Assembly (NCBI GenBank): GCA_014529385.2
Contig: CM043959.1
Coordinates: 8,273,526 to 8,337,525, forward strand
Direction of reading: 5' to 3'
Source of the DNA: Adiantum capillus-veneris
Lineage: Eukaryota; Streptophyta; Polypodiopsida; Polypodiales; Pteridaceae
Length of the DNA stretch: 64,000 nt
Of this stretch, positions 11,130-21,841 are shown piece by piece; the stretch's first letter is position 1, and the number at the start of each line of letters is the position of its first letter. Under the pieces are notes generated by a model. The model was given only the letters and a program-made list of their open reading frames with translations, searched no databases and had not been told where the DNA came from. A program made the position numbers and the translations under genes.

Positions 11130-12045
11130 ATGCAAAAAATATACTAGATCTTATAGATATCTCTCAGATTAGACTCTTTTGGAAAATAGATGAGATAAAC
11201 AAGAAAGTTGCATATGATGGAGGTCACCTAAAAAACATGTAATATCATGTGGTTTCAATGCCAAGGTATTTTTTTATTGCAAAAAAATTATTTACTTAGG
11301 AATATCATTTAAGATACTTCAACAAGAGATTTTCACATTGAATGAGAAAAGGGTGTATACTCTTGGATAATCTATATATAAGGGATTCTCATAATATCCT
11401 TGGCTTGATATATTAGTTTTACATGTAGTGAATGCCCTGACTCTCTAAGCAAGCCATTGACTCTAGTCCCCTTTTGAGAAGTTCTATATGGACACTAGTG
11501 CTAACTTTATAGGCCAAATTGTTTGCATTCAGGGGTCTGTTTATGGTTAAAAGGATTATCTCTCTTACCATTTTTCAAAAAGAAGTCATAGTAGGCTAAT
11601 ATAGATGCATATTAGCATCTCAACACAAGCTTCATGAGGGCTTCTTAATAAGTTGATAGGACTCAAAGAGGGGTAGCTTATGTGTTGTTGCTGAGAATTT
11701 GTTGGTCGGCTTTTGTTCATTCAATCCTCTTCACGAGGTCTACTTGTGGTAATGGGTACTAGAAGCTAAACCTGTCATAAAATCTAATATCTAACCATCC
11801 CAAATGATTTTCTCATATTAAATTGTTCATTTAATGTGGGGAATCGACAAGAACAAGGGTTGGAATATAGACACAAGCTTATGGGTCTATCTCAACATGG
11901 GGCCAATGTTGAAGGGGTCCAAATAAGAGATGATACGTCAAAGAGCAAGGCTAGATAATGGAGCTTAAATACCTTAGGGTTAGCTTCATTAAAGACCTCC
12001 AATGGTTAGTGTTAAAAGTCTTTTGAACTTAGGTAAGCTAGGGTT
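11130..12045. other. Non-coding stretch, right part possibly the 5' LTR of Gypsy A
   Basis: No gene. If the primer site at 12359 is genuine, an LTR of about 450 bp could begin at the TGTTGAAGGGG near 11907 and end at CCATTACA near 12357. No partner LTR was found to confirm this. Confidence 0.3.
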
Positions 12046-12049
12046 GTGC

Positions 12050-12215
12050 TTGAGGTGGTAACTCGGCCCTAGATTGAGGTGCTTGTTGTGTTTGTTGCTG
12101 ACTAATGTGCTTGAGGTGCTTGTTGTGATTGTTGACTAAGGTTCTTGAGGTGCTTAATGACTAAGGTGCTAAGGTGCTCCATGACTAAGGTACTTGAGGG
12201 GCTTGAGGTGTTCCA
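12050..12215. repeat. Degenerate minisatellite of GAGGTGCTTG / GACTAAGGTGCT words
   Basis: TTGAGGTGCTTGTTGTG and TGACTAAGGT(G/T)CTTGAGG recur irregularly six to eight times, with 20-35 bp spacing. Confidence 0.55.
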
Positions 12216-12358
12216 CAAAATAAGTATTAAGTATTATGGTTAAGTTGCTACCGCTAAATAAGTTGCACCTCTATGTTCTCAAAGTAGTCTCACAAAAATG
12301 CTCTCTTTAATTCTCCTAATTACTCTATTCTCAAAGTTCATAGGCCATTTCCATTACA

Positions 12359-12371
12359 TAGGTATCAGAGA
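12359..12371 (+). other. Primer-binding-site-like sequence of Gypsy A
   Basis: TAGGTATCAGAGA follows a CATTACA-type LTR end and matches the initiator-Met primer site with one extra base. The gag-like frame starts about 360 bp further on, a normal leader length. Confidence 0.45.
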
Positions 12372-12718
12372 TATTCTTTTCTCTTTTCTTGCTTAAGAAG
12401 ACAGGTCCTTAAGTTGTCCATGAAAGGTTGGGCCTGTTTATTGCAATAGGGTAAGTGGGACAGGGATCTATTATCTTGGTTGAGAAGGACTTAGTTCGAG
12501 GTACACCGTTGGGAACTATAGTCTAAATAATGGAGCCTCTCAGGGCTTGCCTTTGGCTTAACCATTATTGAGGTACGAGCAAGCTCAACAGGAATCATAA
12601 TCAACCGAGCAATGTTAGACTCTCTCCACTACTCTTTGCATTCAACAATGTCTAAACCACGAGTGTGGCTTCTTGAGGAATGATTTTAAAAGGTAAAGAA
12701 GATTAGTGACTAAGGTTT

Positions 12719-13170
12719 TTGAGGGTATCAAATCACAAAGTAATCCATAACCAAAAGACTAGAATGAACATTGATAACTTTGATTTTGCACATGAAGGTG
12801 TAATGATGATGTCCCCATGTTTGTCAATTATCTTGCTACTAGGTTGCGGCAACCTATGGGAAACCCTACTTTGCAAGACAAAATTACCCAACAACTTCAC
12901 GCTTAGGGGATTTCCCTTCCTCTCCAAGAGGAGAGAGAGCTTAGGAGGCCTCTTGCTGAGACCCCCAAAACAAGACTCTCTCCCATACAAGAAGAGGAAT
13001 CCAAAGAACAATAAAGTAATGAGTCCCTATGTTCCTCTGAAGATGTGGCTCCACAGAGACAGTGGTCTAGACAGTCGCCAACTCCTCCCAAGAGGAAACA
13101 GTCAACCCACAGTCCTTCTCCTCGTCACTCCAAAAGGGAAGAGAGGAAACAAAGGAAGAAAAGTACACGG
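12719..13170 (+). pseudogene. Gag N-terminal part of Gypsy A, interrupted at 13170
   Basis: The frame that includes 13045-13170 reads a basic, Ser/Pro-rich tail (SPSPRHSKREERKQRKKST) that runs straight into the Copia LTR. The other frame over 12719-13160 is also open, so the exact reading frame is uncertain upstream of 13000. After the Copia element the gag reading resumes at 18715 with KKEVPSSHSC and a Ser run, consistent with one interrupted protein. Gag would form the virus-like particle. The start codon cannot be fixed. Confidence 0.45.
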
Positions 13171-13313
13171 TGTTGGAGCTATATATGGCTCACTCTACTC
13201 AACTTGGTCTCACCTATATATTTGTATCTTGTCCTCAATATGAATCAGTCTTTGGGAGCGTATATGGTGTGTCTCTTGTCTCGTCTCTCTCTCTTTCTCT
13301 CTACATCTCAACA
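13171..13313 (+). repeat. 5' LTR of the Copia element (143 bp)
   Basis: Starts TGTTGGAGCTATATATGGCT and ends in a CTCTCTACATCTCAACA pyrimidine-rich tail. Internal TATATATGG and CTATATATTTG are TATA-like. It differs from the 3' LTR at one base. Confidence 0.97.
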
Positions 13314-13328
13314 TGGTATCAGAGCAGT
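13314..13328 (+). other. Copia primer-binding site
   Basis: TGGTATCAGAGCAGT directly abuts the LTR end. It is complementary to initiator-Met tRNA. Confidence 0.9.
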
Positions 13329-14068
13329 AACGATCATGCGCCGATTCAATTCATGGTGACAAAACAGTATGTGTATGCGATTTGCATGTAAGATTCAAAA
13401 ATTGCTACAAATTTTATTTTTGAGCATTGATTCTTGTTAATTGTGGTTGTTTTGTGTTAAGAAGAATATGATTAGTGTTTTGTGTGACGTTTATTGCTAA
13501 TCAATCTAATCGTTGATTACGTTTTCTTGTTGATGACACCCTGAACTTCATCTCAATTTTTCTTGCTGTTCTGCTCAAAATTTGGAGAAACGGGAAAAGC
13601 GCAATGGCACTTTTCATCCAAAACTTGTTCATCTCCTCGAGCTCTTCGATTTGAGTTCTAGGTTTGCGTCAATCGGAGTTCGCAGCAGAAAGTTATGCTG
13701 TTTTTACTGCAATTGAGCTTGACGCATCTTTCTTCATCCTACTTCTTCGTGAAGCGTCCGCGATCGTTTTTCTTATTTTGGCGTTAACTTTTTCGAGAAG
13801 ATTTAGCTTTTCGCTATTCATATTGTGGCCGTCAATCTTGCGTCTCACGCCACTCTATTTTGAGGACTCTTTTATTATTAACGTCTCCTTTACCCTGCCC
13901 TTTTTGAGTGACGTCTCTCACATCTTTGGAAGTTCCTTGAGCGTCCTTCTTACGTTTATCGTTGACAGAACGCAGTCCTCATATCTCTCTCATTCTCAAT
14001 TGCGGCCTTCACCATATATGGTGTGCAAATTCTGCGATCTTATCTTATACGTCTTCTCGCAACAAGAT

Positions 14069-17000
14069 ATGGCTATGAATATTCTCGTCAACGGCTTTCC
14101 TTCTGGCCAGCGTTCTGTTCCTCCTTTCCAAGGTCAAGGTTTTCCAGGCTGGAAAGCAAAGATGTTGTTAATTCTTGAAGGCGATGAACTCTCCGATGTT
14201 GTTCTTGGAAATCGTGTTTGTCCGCCTCAGCCTGTTGATACTGATAATGATAACGTGCTTATCACTGAAGGACCTATATTTGAAGATTGGAATGTTGCCT
14301 ATACGGATTGGCAACGACGTGATAAAGCAGCTCGTCGGTATATTCTTTCTGCTCTTACTGATTCCCTTTTGCTTGATATGTACGAACTGCCTACTTCCCA
14401 CGACGTATGGAAGTACCTTATTGCAAACTTTCAGAAGAAATCTGTCACAGAAATACTTTATTTGAGAGGGTTGCTTAACAAGTTACAATATGAAGTTGGT
14501 ACTGCCATGACGGGACATATTGAATCTTTCAAATCTATTATTAATCAACTTGCTGCTGTCGGTGATCCTGTTCCACAAAAGCAACTGATTACACTTCTCC
14601 TTGATACGGTGAAGGACTCTTCTTATGATAACATTGTTACTATTCTCTCTAATAAAGATGGTCTTGATTTCGACCAAGCCTGCATGTCTTTAATTGAATA
14701 CTCTCAACGTCAAGAACGTCGTAATGCTAGTCATGATACAGCTATGATTTCACACGAGGAGAGTGAGTCACAACAGATAGAACGGGCTTTTTATGCTCGA
14801 AGGCGTCCATTTCAACGAGGAAACCGCAGAGGTGGCCGTCGCGGTAATATTTTCTCTCGTCTCAAATTTCCTAGTAAGCAACGTTCTTACTGCAACAGAA
14901 ATGGCCATACTGAAGATGATTGTTGGGCACGTCAATATGATGAAGAACACAATATTACCACAAAACAACCACGTTTATCTAGAGACTCTTCTTCTTCTTC
15001 TTGTGAATATTGTGGACGATCTGATCATCCCACTCATATGTGCTATAAGCGTCGATTCGACACAGATCGGAATAGAGCATATGCTATTGAACATCGAAAC
15101 AACATTGTACCAGAAACAAGCTGCGTCCTATGTTCAGTTGCTCCAGACAGAATACTTCATGTACGTGATGGATCACTTTTTATTGTCGATTCTGGTGCTA
15201 CAGGAAATATGACATATCAGTCTAAGTGGCTCCATAACTATCATCCACTGCCAGTTCAACGTGTTGTTTATCTTGCTGATGATACTACTTGTCAAGTAAA
15301 GGGTATTGGAGACTTATATCTTGGTACCTTATCTTCTTCCACTCGAATTTTGCGAGGAGTATTACATGTACCAGATCTTCAACGTCATCTTCTTTCAGTT
15401 TCTAGACTTGTTGATCTTGGTCTGTTTGTTGGATTTGATCATACCAAATGCCGAATTGAGAAAGATGGACAGACTATAGCCACTGCTCCTCGAAATGGTA
15501 ATTTGTTTGAACTCTCTCTCAACGATGCTGTAGCAAATGTTGTCACTGCTCCAGGTGATCATGATTGCAAAGTATGGAATCACCGTTTTGTTCATGCTGA
15601 TTTCTCAAAACTCCTTGATCTTCAACGTCGTGATCTTGTTCATGGCATGGATCTTAAAGCCCATCCTCATATGGGAATTTGTGAATTTTGTGCTCTTGGG
15701 AAACACAATCGCAAACCCTTTCCTCTTTCAAATACAACTCATTCTCATGACATATTGGATCTTGTTCATACTGATATATGTGGACCTCTACCTTCTTCCA
15801 GATCACAATATCGCTCCTTCATTACTTTCATTGATGATTTCTCAAGGTATACGACTGTATTTCTACTTAGACAAAAATCTGAAGCCTTATCTGTTTTCAA
15901 ACAATTCCACAAGGCTGCGGAACTTCAAACTGGTCGTCGCCTTAAGAAGCTTCGTAGTGACAATGGAGGCGAATATGTTTCTCGAGAGTTTGTGAGTTAC
16001 TGTGCTGACAGTGGAATTCATCATGAACACACTATTCCATATTCGCCTCAATAGAACGGAGTTGCTGAACGAAAGAATCGCACTATTCTCAATGCTGTAA
16101 GATGTATGCTGATTCATTCTGGCTTATCTCGTGTTTTTTGGGCTGAAGCTACTTTGACAGCAGTATTTATTCAAAATCATCTTCCTACTTCTGCACCCTC
16201 TGGTAAGATACCCATCACAGCATGGACAGGTGACATTCCTTCTGTATCTCATTTTCGAACCTTTGGATGTATTGCTTATATTCATGTTCCCAAAGAAACA
16301 CGAACAAAGCTTGATGCTCCTGGTCTTAAAGTTATTTTTATTGGATATTCTGACACTTCCAAAGGCTACAAATTCTATGACCCTTCCTCCAAGAAAGTAA
16401 TTGTGAATCGTGATGCTACTTTTAACGAATAGCTTATGGGAGGCTCATGGTCCATGGATGATTCTGATGATACTAAATCATTGCTTCAAGCTTTTCCATT
16501 TCTTTCAGAAGATGAAACTCTTCCTATAGAGAAACTTTCCTCTTCACAACCATCCATTCCGAATGTCGCCAATGATGATATTGATATTTTTGTTGATCTG
16601 CCTATTGATTTTGAACATGGCTCATGTCATGTTTATGATGACGATATTGCTGATAATGGTTTTTGTACTTCCGAAGATCCCATTACTTATGATGAAGCTA
16701 TCTCTTCACCACAAAAGGATCAATGGTTTTTGTACTTCCGAAGATCCCATTACTTATGATGAAGCTATCTCTTCACCACAAAAGGATCAATGGCAAAAGG
16801 CTATGGAAGCAGAGTACGATTCTCTTATCTCTAAAGGTACATGGATACTAACTGAATTACCTCCTGGTCGTACAACTATTAAATGTAAGTGGGTGTATAA
16901 GACAAAAGTAAAATCAGATGGATCTTTTGACAAGTTCAAGGCGCGTTTAGTTGCAAAAGGTTATTCCCAAGTAGCTGGTGTTGATTATCAAGAGACCTTT

Positions 17001-18323
17001 TCACCAGTTGTTCGCATTACAAGTGTTCGAGTTTTATTGGAATTTGCTGTTCAATTTGATTTAGAAGCTCATCAAATGGATGTGCGAACTGCTTTTCTTA
17101 ATGGTGACTTGGAAGAGGAAATTTATATGGAACAACCAGAAGGGTTTGTTATTCCAGGTAAAGAAGACCTTGTTGCTCAACTCCATAAGGCACTATATGG
17201 TCTCAAACAAGCTTCGCGAGCCTGGTATACAAAATTTGATCTTTTTCTCACCTCTAAAGGATTCATCTCTTGCTCGTCAGACCCCAACTTATACATAAAA
17301 CGCCAATGTAGCAGTTTTGTGATTCTTGCTCTTTATGTGGATGATACCATCCTTGTTTCCAATGATTTGGGATTTCTTCAGCAAGTGAAAAAGTTATTGT
17401 CTTCTGCATTTGATATGGTGGATCTTGGAGAGATTCACTCGTGTCTTGGGATTCAAATCGAACGGAACCGTACAAAAGGTATTTTATTCCTTCGACAGTC
17501 AAAGTTTATTGCAGATACTATTCAAAAATTTGGTATGGAATCTGCACATTCAGCCAACACACCTTGTCTTGCAAGCTCTACGAAGAACACTTCTGACAAT
17601 GGCGGTCAACTTGTCACAAATCAACCTTATGCTAACTTGATTGGATGTCTTCAGTTTGTTGGCATGAACACTCGTCCTGATATTCTGTTTGCTGCTAATT
17701 ATCTTGGACAACATCTTGCATGTCCTTCTCTTAAGCATTGGTCTGCTGCAAAGCGTGTGTTGAAATACTTGAAAGGCACTACAGATTTTGGTTTAGTCTA
17801 TCGACGACAACTCACATCGGATTCTATGCAATCTCTTTCTCTTTTGGGTTACACAGATGCAGACTGGTCAAGCTCACATTTATCTATGCGATCTACTAGT
17901 GGAAATTGCTTCTTTATAAATGGTTGTCTTGTTTCTTGGACTAGCAAGAAACAACGTTGTGTTGCAGTTTCTACGACTGAGTCAGAATATGTTGCGGCAT
18001 CACTTGCAGCTCGTGAGTTGATTTGGCTTCGACAAATGCTGGTTGATATTGGTCACTCTCCTCTTTCTAGCACACCCTTGCGGTGTGACAACCAAAGTGC
18101 TATTAGTCTTGCAAAAGACTATGTTCAACATAATAAGTCAAAGCACATTGCTGTCCATTATCATTATGTCAGGTATGAATTACGCAAAGGAACCATTATG
18201 GTTGAACACTGTCCAAGTGACCAGATGATTGCAGACATTTTGACCAAAGGCCTCAACGAGTCACGTTTCACCCTCTTGCGCTCGGAGCTTGGAGTTGCTT
18301 CGACCTCACTCTTTCTAGATTAG
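14069..18323 (+). pseudogene. Copia gag-pol polyprotein, broken by two TAG codons and a 67-bp duplication
   Basis: The likely start is ATG 14069 (MAMNILVNGF). The open frame from 13664 adds 135 hydrophobic residues that look like translated leader. Order: UBN2-type gag; a first zinc knuckle lacking its first Cys (RSYCNRNGHTEDDC); an intact second knuckle (CEYCGRSDHPTHMC); protease (VDSGATGNM); integrase zinc site (H..H then CEFCALGK); integrase core with D in HTDICGP, D in RSDNGGEY and E in NGVAERKN; RT with YVDD; RNase H from YTDADW to DILTKGL. TAG at 16052-16054 replaces the usual Gln of the PQQNG context inside integrase. A second TAG at 16430 precedes RT. The 67-bp tandem duplication at 16655-16788 shifts the frame. 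RT and RNase H after it are otherwise intact to the stop at 18321-18323. Confidence 0.93.
16655..16788 (+). repeat. 67-bp perfect tandem duplication inside Copia pol
   Basis: 16655-16721 and 16722-16788 are identical. Because 67 is not a multiple of three, the copy changes the reading frame between the integrase tail and RT. The peptide FCTSEDPITYDEAISSPQKD is therefore encoded twice, in two frames. Confidence 0.95.
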
Positions 18324-18496
18324 CTTCTTTGCTATTGTAATAGCTTTGTACATATGACATTGTAATCTTTTAGGTACCATGCACTATGCACACTCCACAT
18401 TTGCACATTGTGATCTCTAAGTCACTTGAATATTTGTACATAGATGCACAATTCACTTTCACATCATCATCGCTGGTTCATATTTTCACATTGTAT

Positions 18497-18571
18497 AGGG
18501 GCTTGGGTTTTTCCCTTGAACTCCCCAAGGGTTTTTTCATCCAAAGCTAGAGACCTTTGTTTGAGTGGGGG
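18497..18571 (+). promoter_or_regulatory. Conserved Copia 3' block: hairpin plus polypurine tract
   Basis: CCCTTG (18513-18518) and CAAGGG (18526-18531) form a 6-bp stem with a 7-nt loop. This is followed by GGTTTTTTCATCC and the polypurine tract TTTGAGTGGGGGTG against the LTR. The same block, with its own paired stem, is present in the non-autonomous element at 30297-30372. Confidence 0.7.
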
Positions 18572-18714
18572 TGTTGGAGCTATATATGGCTCACTCTACT
18601 CAACTTGGTCTCACCTATATATTTGTATCTTGTCCTCAATATGAATTAGTCTTTGGGAGCGTATATGGTGTGTCTCTTGTCTCGTCTCTCTCTCTTTCTC
18701 TCTACATCTCAACA
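18572..18714 (+). repeat. 3' LTR of the Copia element (143 bp)
   Basis: Identical to the 5' LTR except for one C to T difference. Followed at once by the resumed gag of Gypsy A. Confidence 0.97.
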
Positions 18715-19713
18715 CAAGAAAGAGGTCCCCTCTTCTCATTCTTGTTCATCTTCTTCCTCTTCTGACAAAATCTATGGCTATTACCTTAGAGAATACTACA
18801 GGGGAGGACATTGCAAATCTCTCCCTGCATGGCAAAGGTCCCAAAAGCTCAAGAAGTTCAAAGAGGGAGGAAAGAGTATCTCTTTTCTCACCTATGATGG
18901 CACCTTGGGTGCTACCGACAAAGTATTGGCCTTCATCTAGCAATTTCATGCGGCCTTTGGAGACGAGGGCTTCATGAAGTCCTCCAAGTGACACCATGTA
19001 GCTATGCACTTCTAGAAATCTACTCATCAATTGTGGGCTAGCATTCGTGGAAACGGTGAAGCCCCAAATATATGTAAAACTCTACAAGTTTCCATCATGA
19101 AGCAATTCCTTGAAAGTGATGCAAAGGACAAAGTGCTTACCGAATGGTGGAGTTTGAAGCTTATCTTTCATGAGTCTATCCACAAATATGTTGAAAAGTT
19201 TTCGGATTTGCATCTCAAGGCTACTGTCTTTCAAAAGATAGACTTCGTCGAGCAAAAGAAACAATTCTGCATGGGATTACCTGAAGAGGTGGTCGGGTAT
19301 GTCAATTCTCAAGGGCCTGGTTCTACACCAAAGTAATCCACCACTCCATGGCTGCTTGACACATCAATTTTTAACAAGGGGCTTGAAGGAATATCAATCC
19401 CATGCAAAGCAAAGACAAAAGTGATGGAAAGGGGAAAACCAATGCCAAAAATTCTTCCCAAGGCAATTCCAACAACAACAACAACAACAATCCCTCCAAG
19501 GAAAAGGGAGTTTACAAAGGTAAAAATAAACTCTTCCTTGAAAAGCTTAAAGCTTTTTGCAAGGACCACAAATGTTTTAAGTGTGGGGAGCAAGGACATG
19601 GCTGTTGTTCTTACCCTAAGAGAAACGCCTGCAATGAAACCCCTAGAGCTTCCACTATCAAAGCTCCAAAAGAGGATGCTCATTGCAAAGGATCACCTCT
19701 CTCATATGCTTAG
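18715..19713 (+). pseudogene. Gag continuation and zinc-knuckle region of Gypsy A
   Basis: From 18715 the frame reads KKEVPSSHSC, a Ser run, KLKKFKEGGKSISFLTYDG and KVLAFI, then a TAG, QFHAAFGDEGF, more stops, and an open stretch 19031-19336 (LWASIRG, MKQFLESDAKDKVLTEWWSL, FSDLHLKATVF, QFCMGLPEEV). This is a typical retrotransposon gag helical domain. After a stop, 19402-19713 carries a polar Asn run and the nucleocapsid motif CFKCGEQGHGCCSY. The last Cys of the CX2CX4HX4C knuckle is Tyr here. Gag packages element RNA. At least four nonsense codons show it is non-functional. Confidence 0.7.
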
Positions 19714-20071
19714 GGAAAGGTAATGGAGCATGATTCCTTCATCTTCTTTCACCCTGGCTACTCACAATTTCATATCAGGGTGAAAGCATCTTAACGTGTC
19801 ACGCTTTTTGTGGTACTTGGAATTTTCAAGTTAGCACATCTTTAAAAAATTGATCATCTAGTAAAATTTTTACAAAAAATATCAAAATTTGTCAGAGGTT
19901 GTACATTTGGATTCCTTGGTTCAAGAGCTTTCTACCGATATATCATACATCATAGATCTTGGAGATGTAGTTCATGTTAATTGTACTAGTTAGCATATGT
20001 CAGAATTGTGCTCAGTTAGCATTGTCCGGGACATGAAAAAGTGTGACACGTTAACATGATTTTACCCATCA

Positions 20072-20918
20072 ATGGAGTTGGCCACCAAGTTGGGCATTCA
20101 AGATTTTAAGATGGGAGATACTATAATGGCCGACACAAATTTCAAGGGACAGCAAGCCTCCGTTACTCCCTTGATTGGGAAATTGAGGCTTCATGTCCAA
20201 AGCTATGTTGACAAAGAAGACTTTTTCATCTCTTTGCTGCAGCATAGGAAGCTATCCTAGGGGCACCATAGTTCAACCGCATGGCTGCAAACATGAAGTT
20301 CCCTGAAAGGAGAATCTACTTCACCTACAGGGAAAAGAGCATGGATATAGATGCTAGTGAATCTGGTCGTACTCTACCACTTGTAAATCCTCCTACTTTT
20401 GACAAAACAATGAAAAGATGAGTTTCTTTGTACATGATTTTTTTCAAAGAGTCCCCAAAAGGTTGTAATGTTTCGTCAAGTGTAAATGGTAGGAATCAAG
20501 AAGAGAACACTTTAGAATTGTCTAATTTTCTAAAAGGATTGCAAGATGTGTCCATCGATGATATCCCTATGGACTTATGTCCAAAATGAGGGGATGATGA
20601 CCATCGAATTGAGCTCCTACCAGGAATCTCACAGCCTAACAAGCCTCCTTATTGAGTTTCCCAAGCTCAACAAGAGGAGATCATGAGGCAAGTACAAGAA
20701 TTGGTAGACAAAGGGATGGTGAGGCCTAGCTCCTCTCCCTTTTGTTCTCCAATCCTTTTAGTACAAAAGAAAGAAGGTATATACTGCATGTGTGTGGACT
20801 ATCGTGCACTAAACCATATCACCGTCAAAAACAAATTTCTTGTACCTCGCGTAGAAGATCTATTTGATAAGCTGCAAGGTTCTACCTACTTCATTAGGAT
20901 TGACCTTAAAAGTGGCTA
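20072..20918 (+). pseudogene. Protease remnant and N-terminal half of Gypsy A reverse transcriptase
   Basis: 20072-20260 (MELATKLGIQDFKMGDTIMA, then VTPLIGKLRLHV) resembles the aspartic-protease C-terminal part of plant Gypsy elements. From about 20540 the RT lead-in reads DVSIDDIPMDLCPK, then RIELLPGISQPNKPPY. From 20683 comes QEEIMRQVQELVDKGMVRPS, SPILLVQKKEG, CVDYRALNHITVKNKF and FIRIDLKSG. These are RT fingers and palm motifs up to the first catalytic Asp region. The frame stops exactly after SG, where a Gypsy RT would continue YHQIR. The missing continuation is found on the opposite strand at 21841, which supports an inversion. Confidence 0.75.
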
Positions 20919-21035
20919 GTGTGCCAATTTTAAGTCATTTAAGTGTTATTCAATTTGTTTGCTTGATGTAGTGTATCTGGTATGAAATTTTTTCCATAGA
21001 GAGCAGCCCGGTGCTGACCCACGGCTCACCTCGCA
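20919..21035. repeat. Repeat X, inverted relative to its copy at 34193-34312
   Basis: GTGTGCCAATTTTAAGTCAT, AAGTGTT, TGTTTGCTTG, AGTG(T/C)ATCTGGT and TTTTTCCCATAG-like words occur here on the plus strand and in the same order on the minus strand at 34312-34193. At 34 kb the repeat is directly followed by repeat Y. Here Y (21842 onward) is separated from X by the antisense RT piece. Confidence 0.75.
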
Positions 21036-21039
21036 AACC

Positions 21040-21841
21040 CATTATCCCCGACAACTTCATGAAGTACTTGAGACTTTGGTGGTTTTCTCGTAAAATAAAT
21101 TGAGTCTCCAATAGATAGTGCTTTCATGTGTCTAGGACATGTAAAATAGCTAAAATATCTTTCTCATAAATGCCCAAGACTCGTTCATCCATATTGAGCC
21201 TTCGGCTCCCATATGCTATGGCATGCCCTTCTTGGAGCAAGACTGCTCCAAGGAAATCGCCACAAAACATCATATTGGACCTCAAATGGCTTAGAGAGAT
21301 CCGGAAGCATAAGGACTAGTTGGGAGGTGAGATTCTCTTTAAGCTTGTCAAAAGCATTTTGCTCCTTAAGAGTCCATGAGTACTTAACGTTCTTTTCTGT
21401 TAAGTATGTAATGGTCTTTCTATTTGAGAGAATTTTTCTATGAAGTATCTATAGTATGCACGCATAGCAATAAAGCTTCTTAGCTCATGTAAATTCCTTA
21501 TATTAGGCCATGCTTTTATTACCTCTAGCTTCGATGGATCCATAGATACCATCTTGAGAGATAATACGACCTAAGCATTGAATTCTTGAAGGAAAAATTT
21601 GCTTTTCTTTTGATTGATAAATTTGTTTTTCTCCCTCAATGCTTGAAAAATCACTTGGAGATGTTGTTTGTGTTCCTACAAGGACTTGGAGTAGATGAAG
21701 ATATCATCAAAGAACACTCCAATGAATTTGTGGCAAGGTCTAAATATTTTCTCCATTAAACAATTGAACATGGTTTGTGCATTAGTCAAGCCAAAAGTCA
21801 TGACTAGATATTCATAAAGGTCAAACGTTGTACGAAATGTG
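21040..21841 (-). pseudogene. C-terminal half of Gypsy RT plus RNase H, inverted
   Basis: On the minus strand from 21841 the reading is TTFRTTFDLYEYLVMTFGLTN, then QTMFNCLMEKIFRPCHKFIG and the catalytic VFFDDIFIYSK, so the two palm Asp residues are kept. Next come KKSKFFLQEF, LEVIKAWPNIRNLHELRSF, AYYRYFIEKF, an RNase-H start with degraded catalytic-domain text, and near 21060 an NHQSLKYFM-like end. The piece starts just after the point where the plus-strand RT at 20918 ends, with no overlap. Frameshifts and stops are present. It could instead be a second copy inserted head-to-head, but the exact complementarity favours one inverted gene. Confidence 0.7.

Larger units (their letters stand above)
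13171..18714 (+). mobile_element. Young Ty1/Copia LTR retrotransposon with 143-bp LTRs
   Basis: LTRs at 13171-13313 and 18572-18714 differ at one position (C in the left and T in the right, in the ATGAAT(C/T)AGTC context). They begin TGTTGGAG and end CTCAACA. An initiator-Met primer site (TGGTATCAGAGCAG) abuts the left LTR, and a polypurine tract (TTTGAGTGGGGG) abuts the right LTR. The interior encodes gag, protease, integrase, RT and RNase H in Copia order. The insertion lies in gag of Gypsy A. Flanking 5-mers are CACGG (left) and CAAGA (right), so no perfect target duplication remains. At 143 bp the LTRs are very short for an autonomous Copia. Confidence 0.95.

Noticed and set aside
13664-14068. 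N-terminal 135-residue extension of the Copia polyprotein frame
   Set aside because: Hydrophobic text without gag features upstream of MAMNILVNGF. Most likely translated leader, so the start was placed at 14069.
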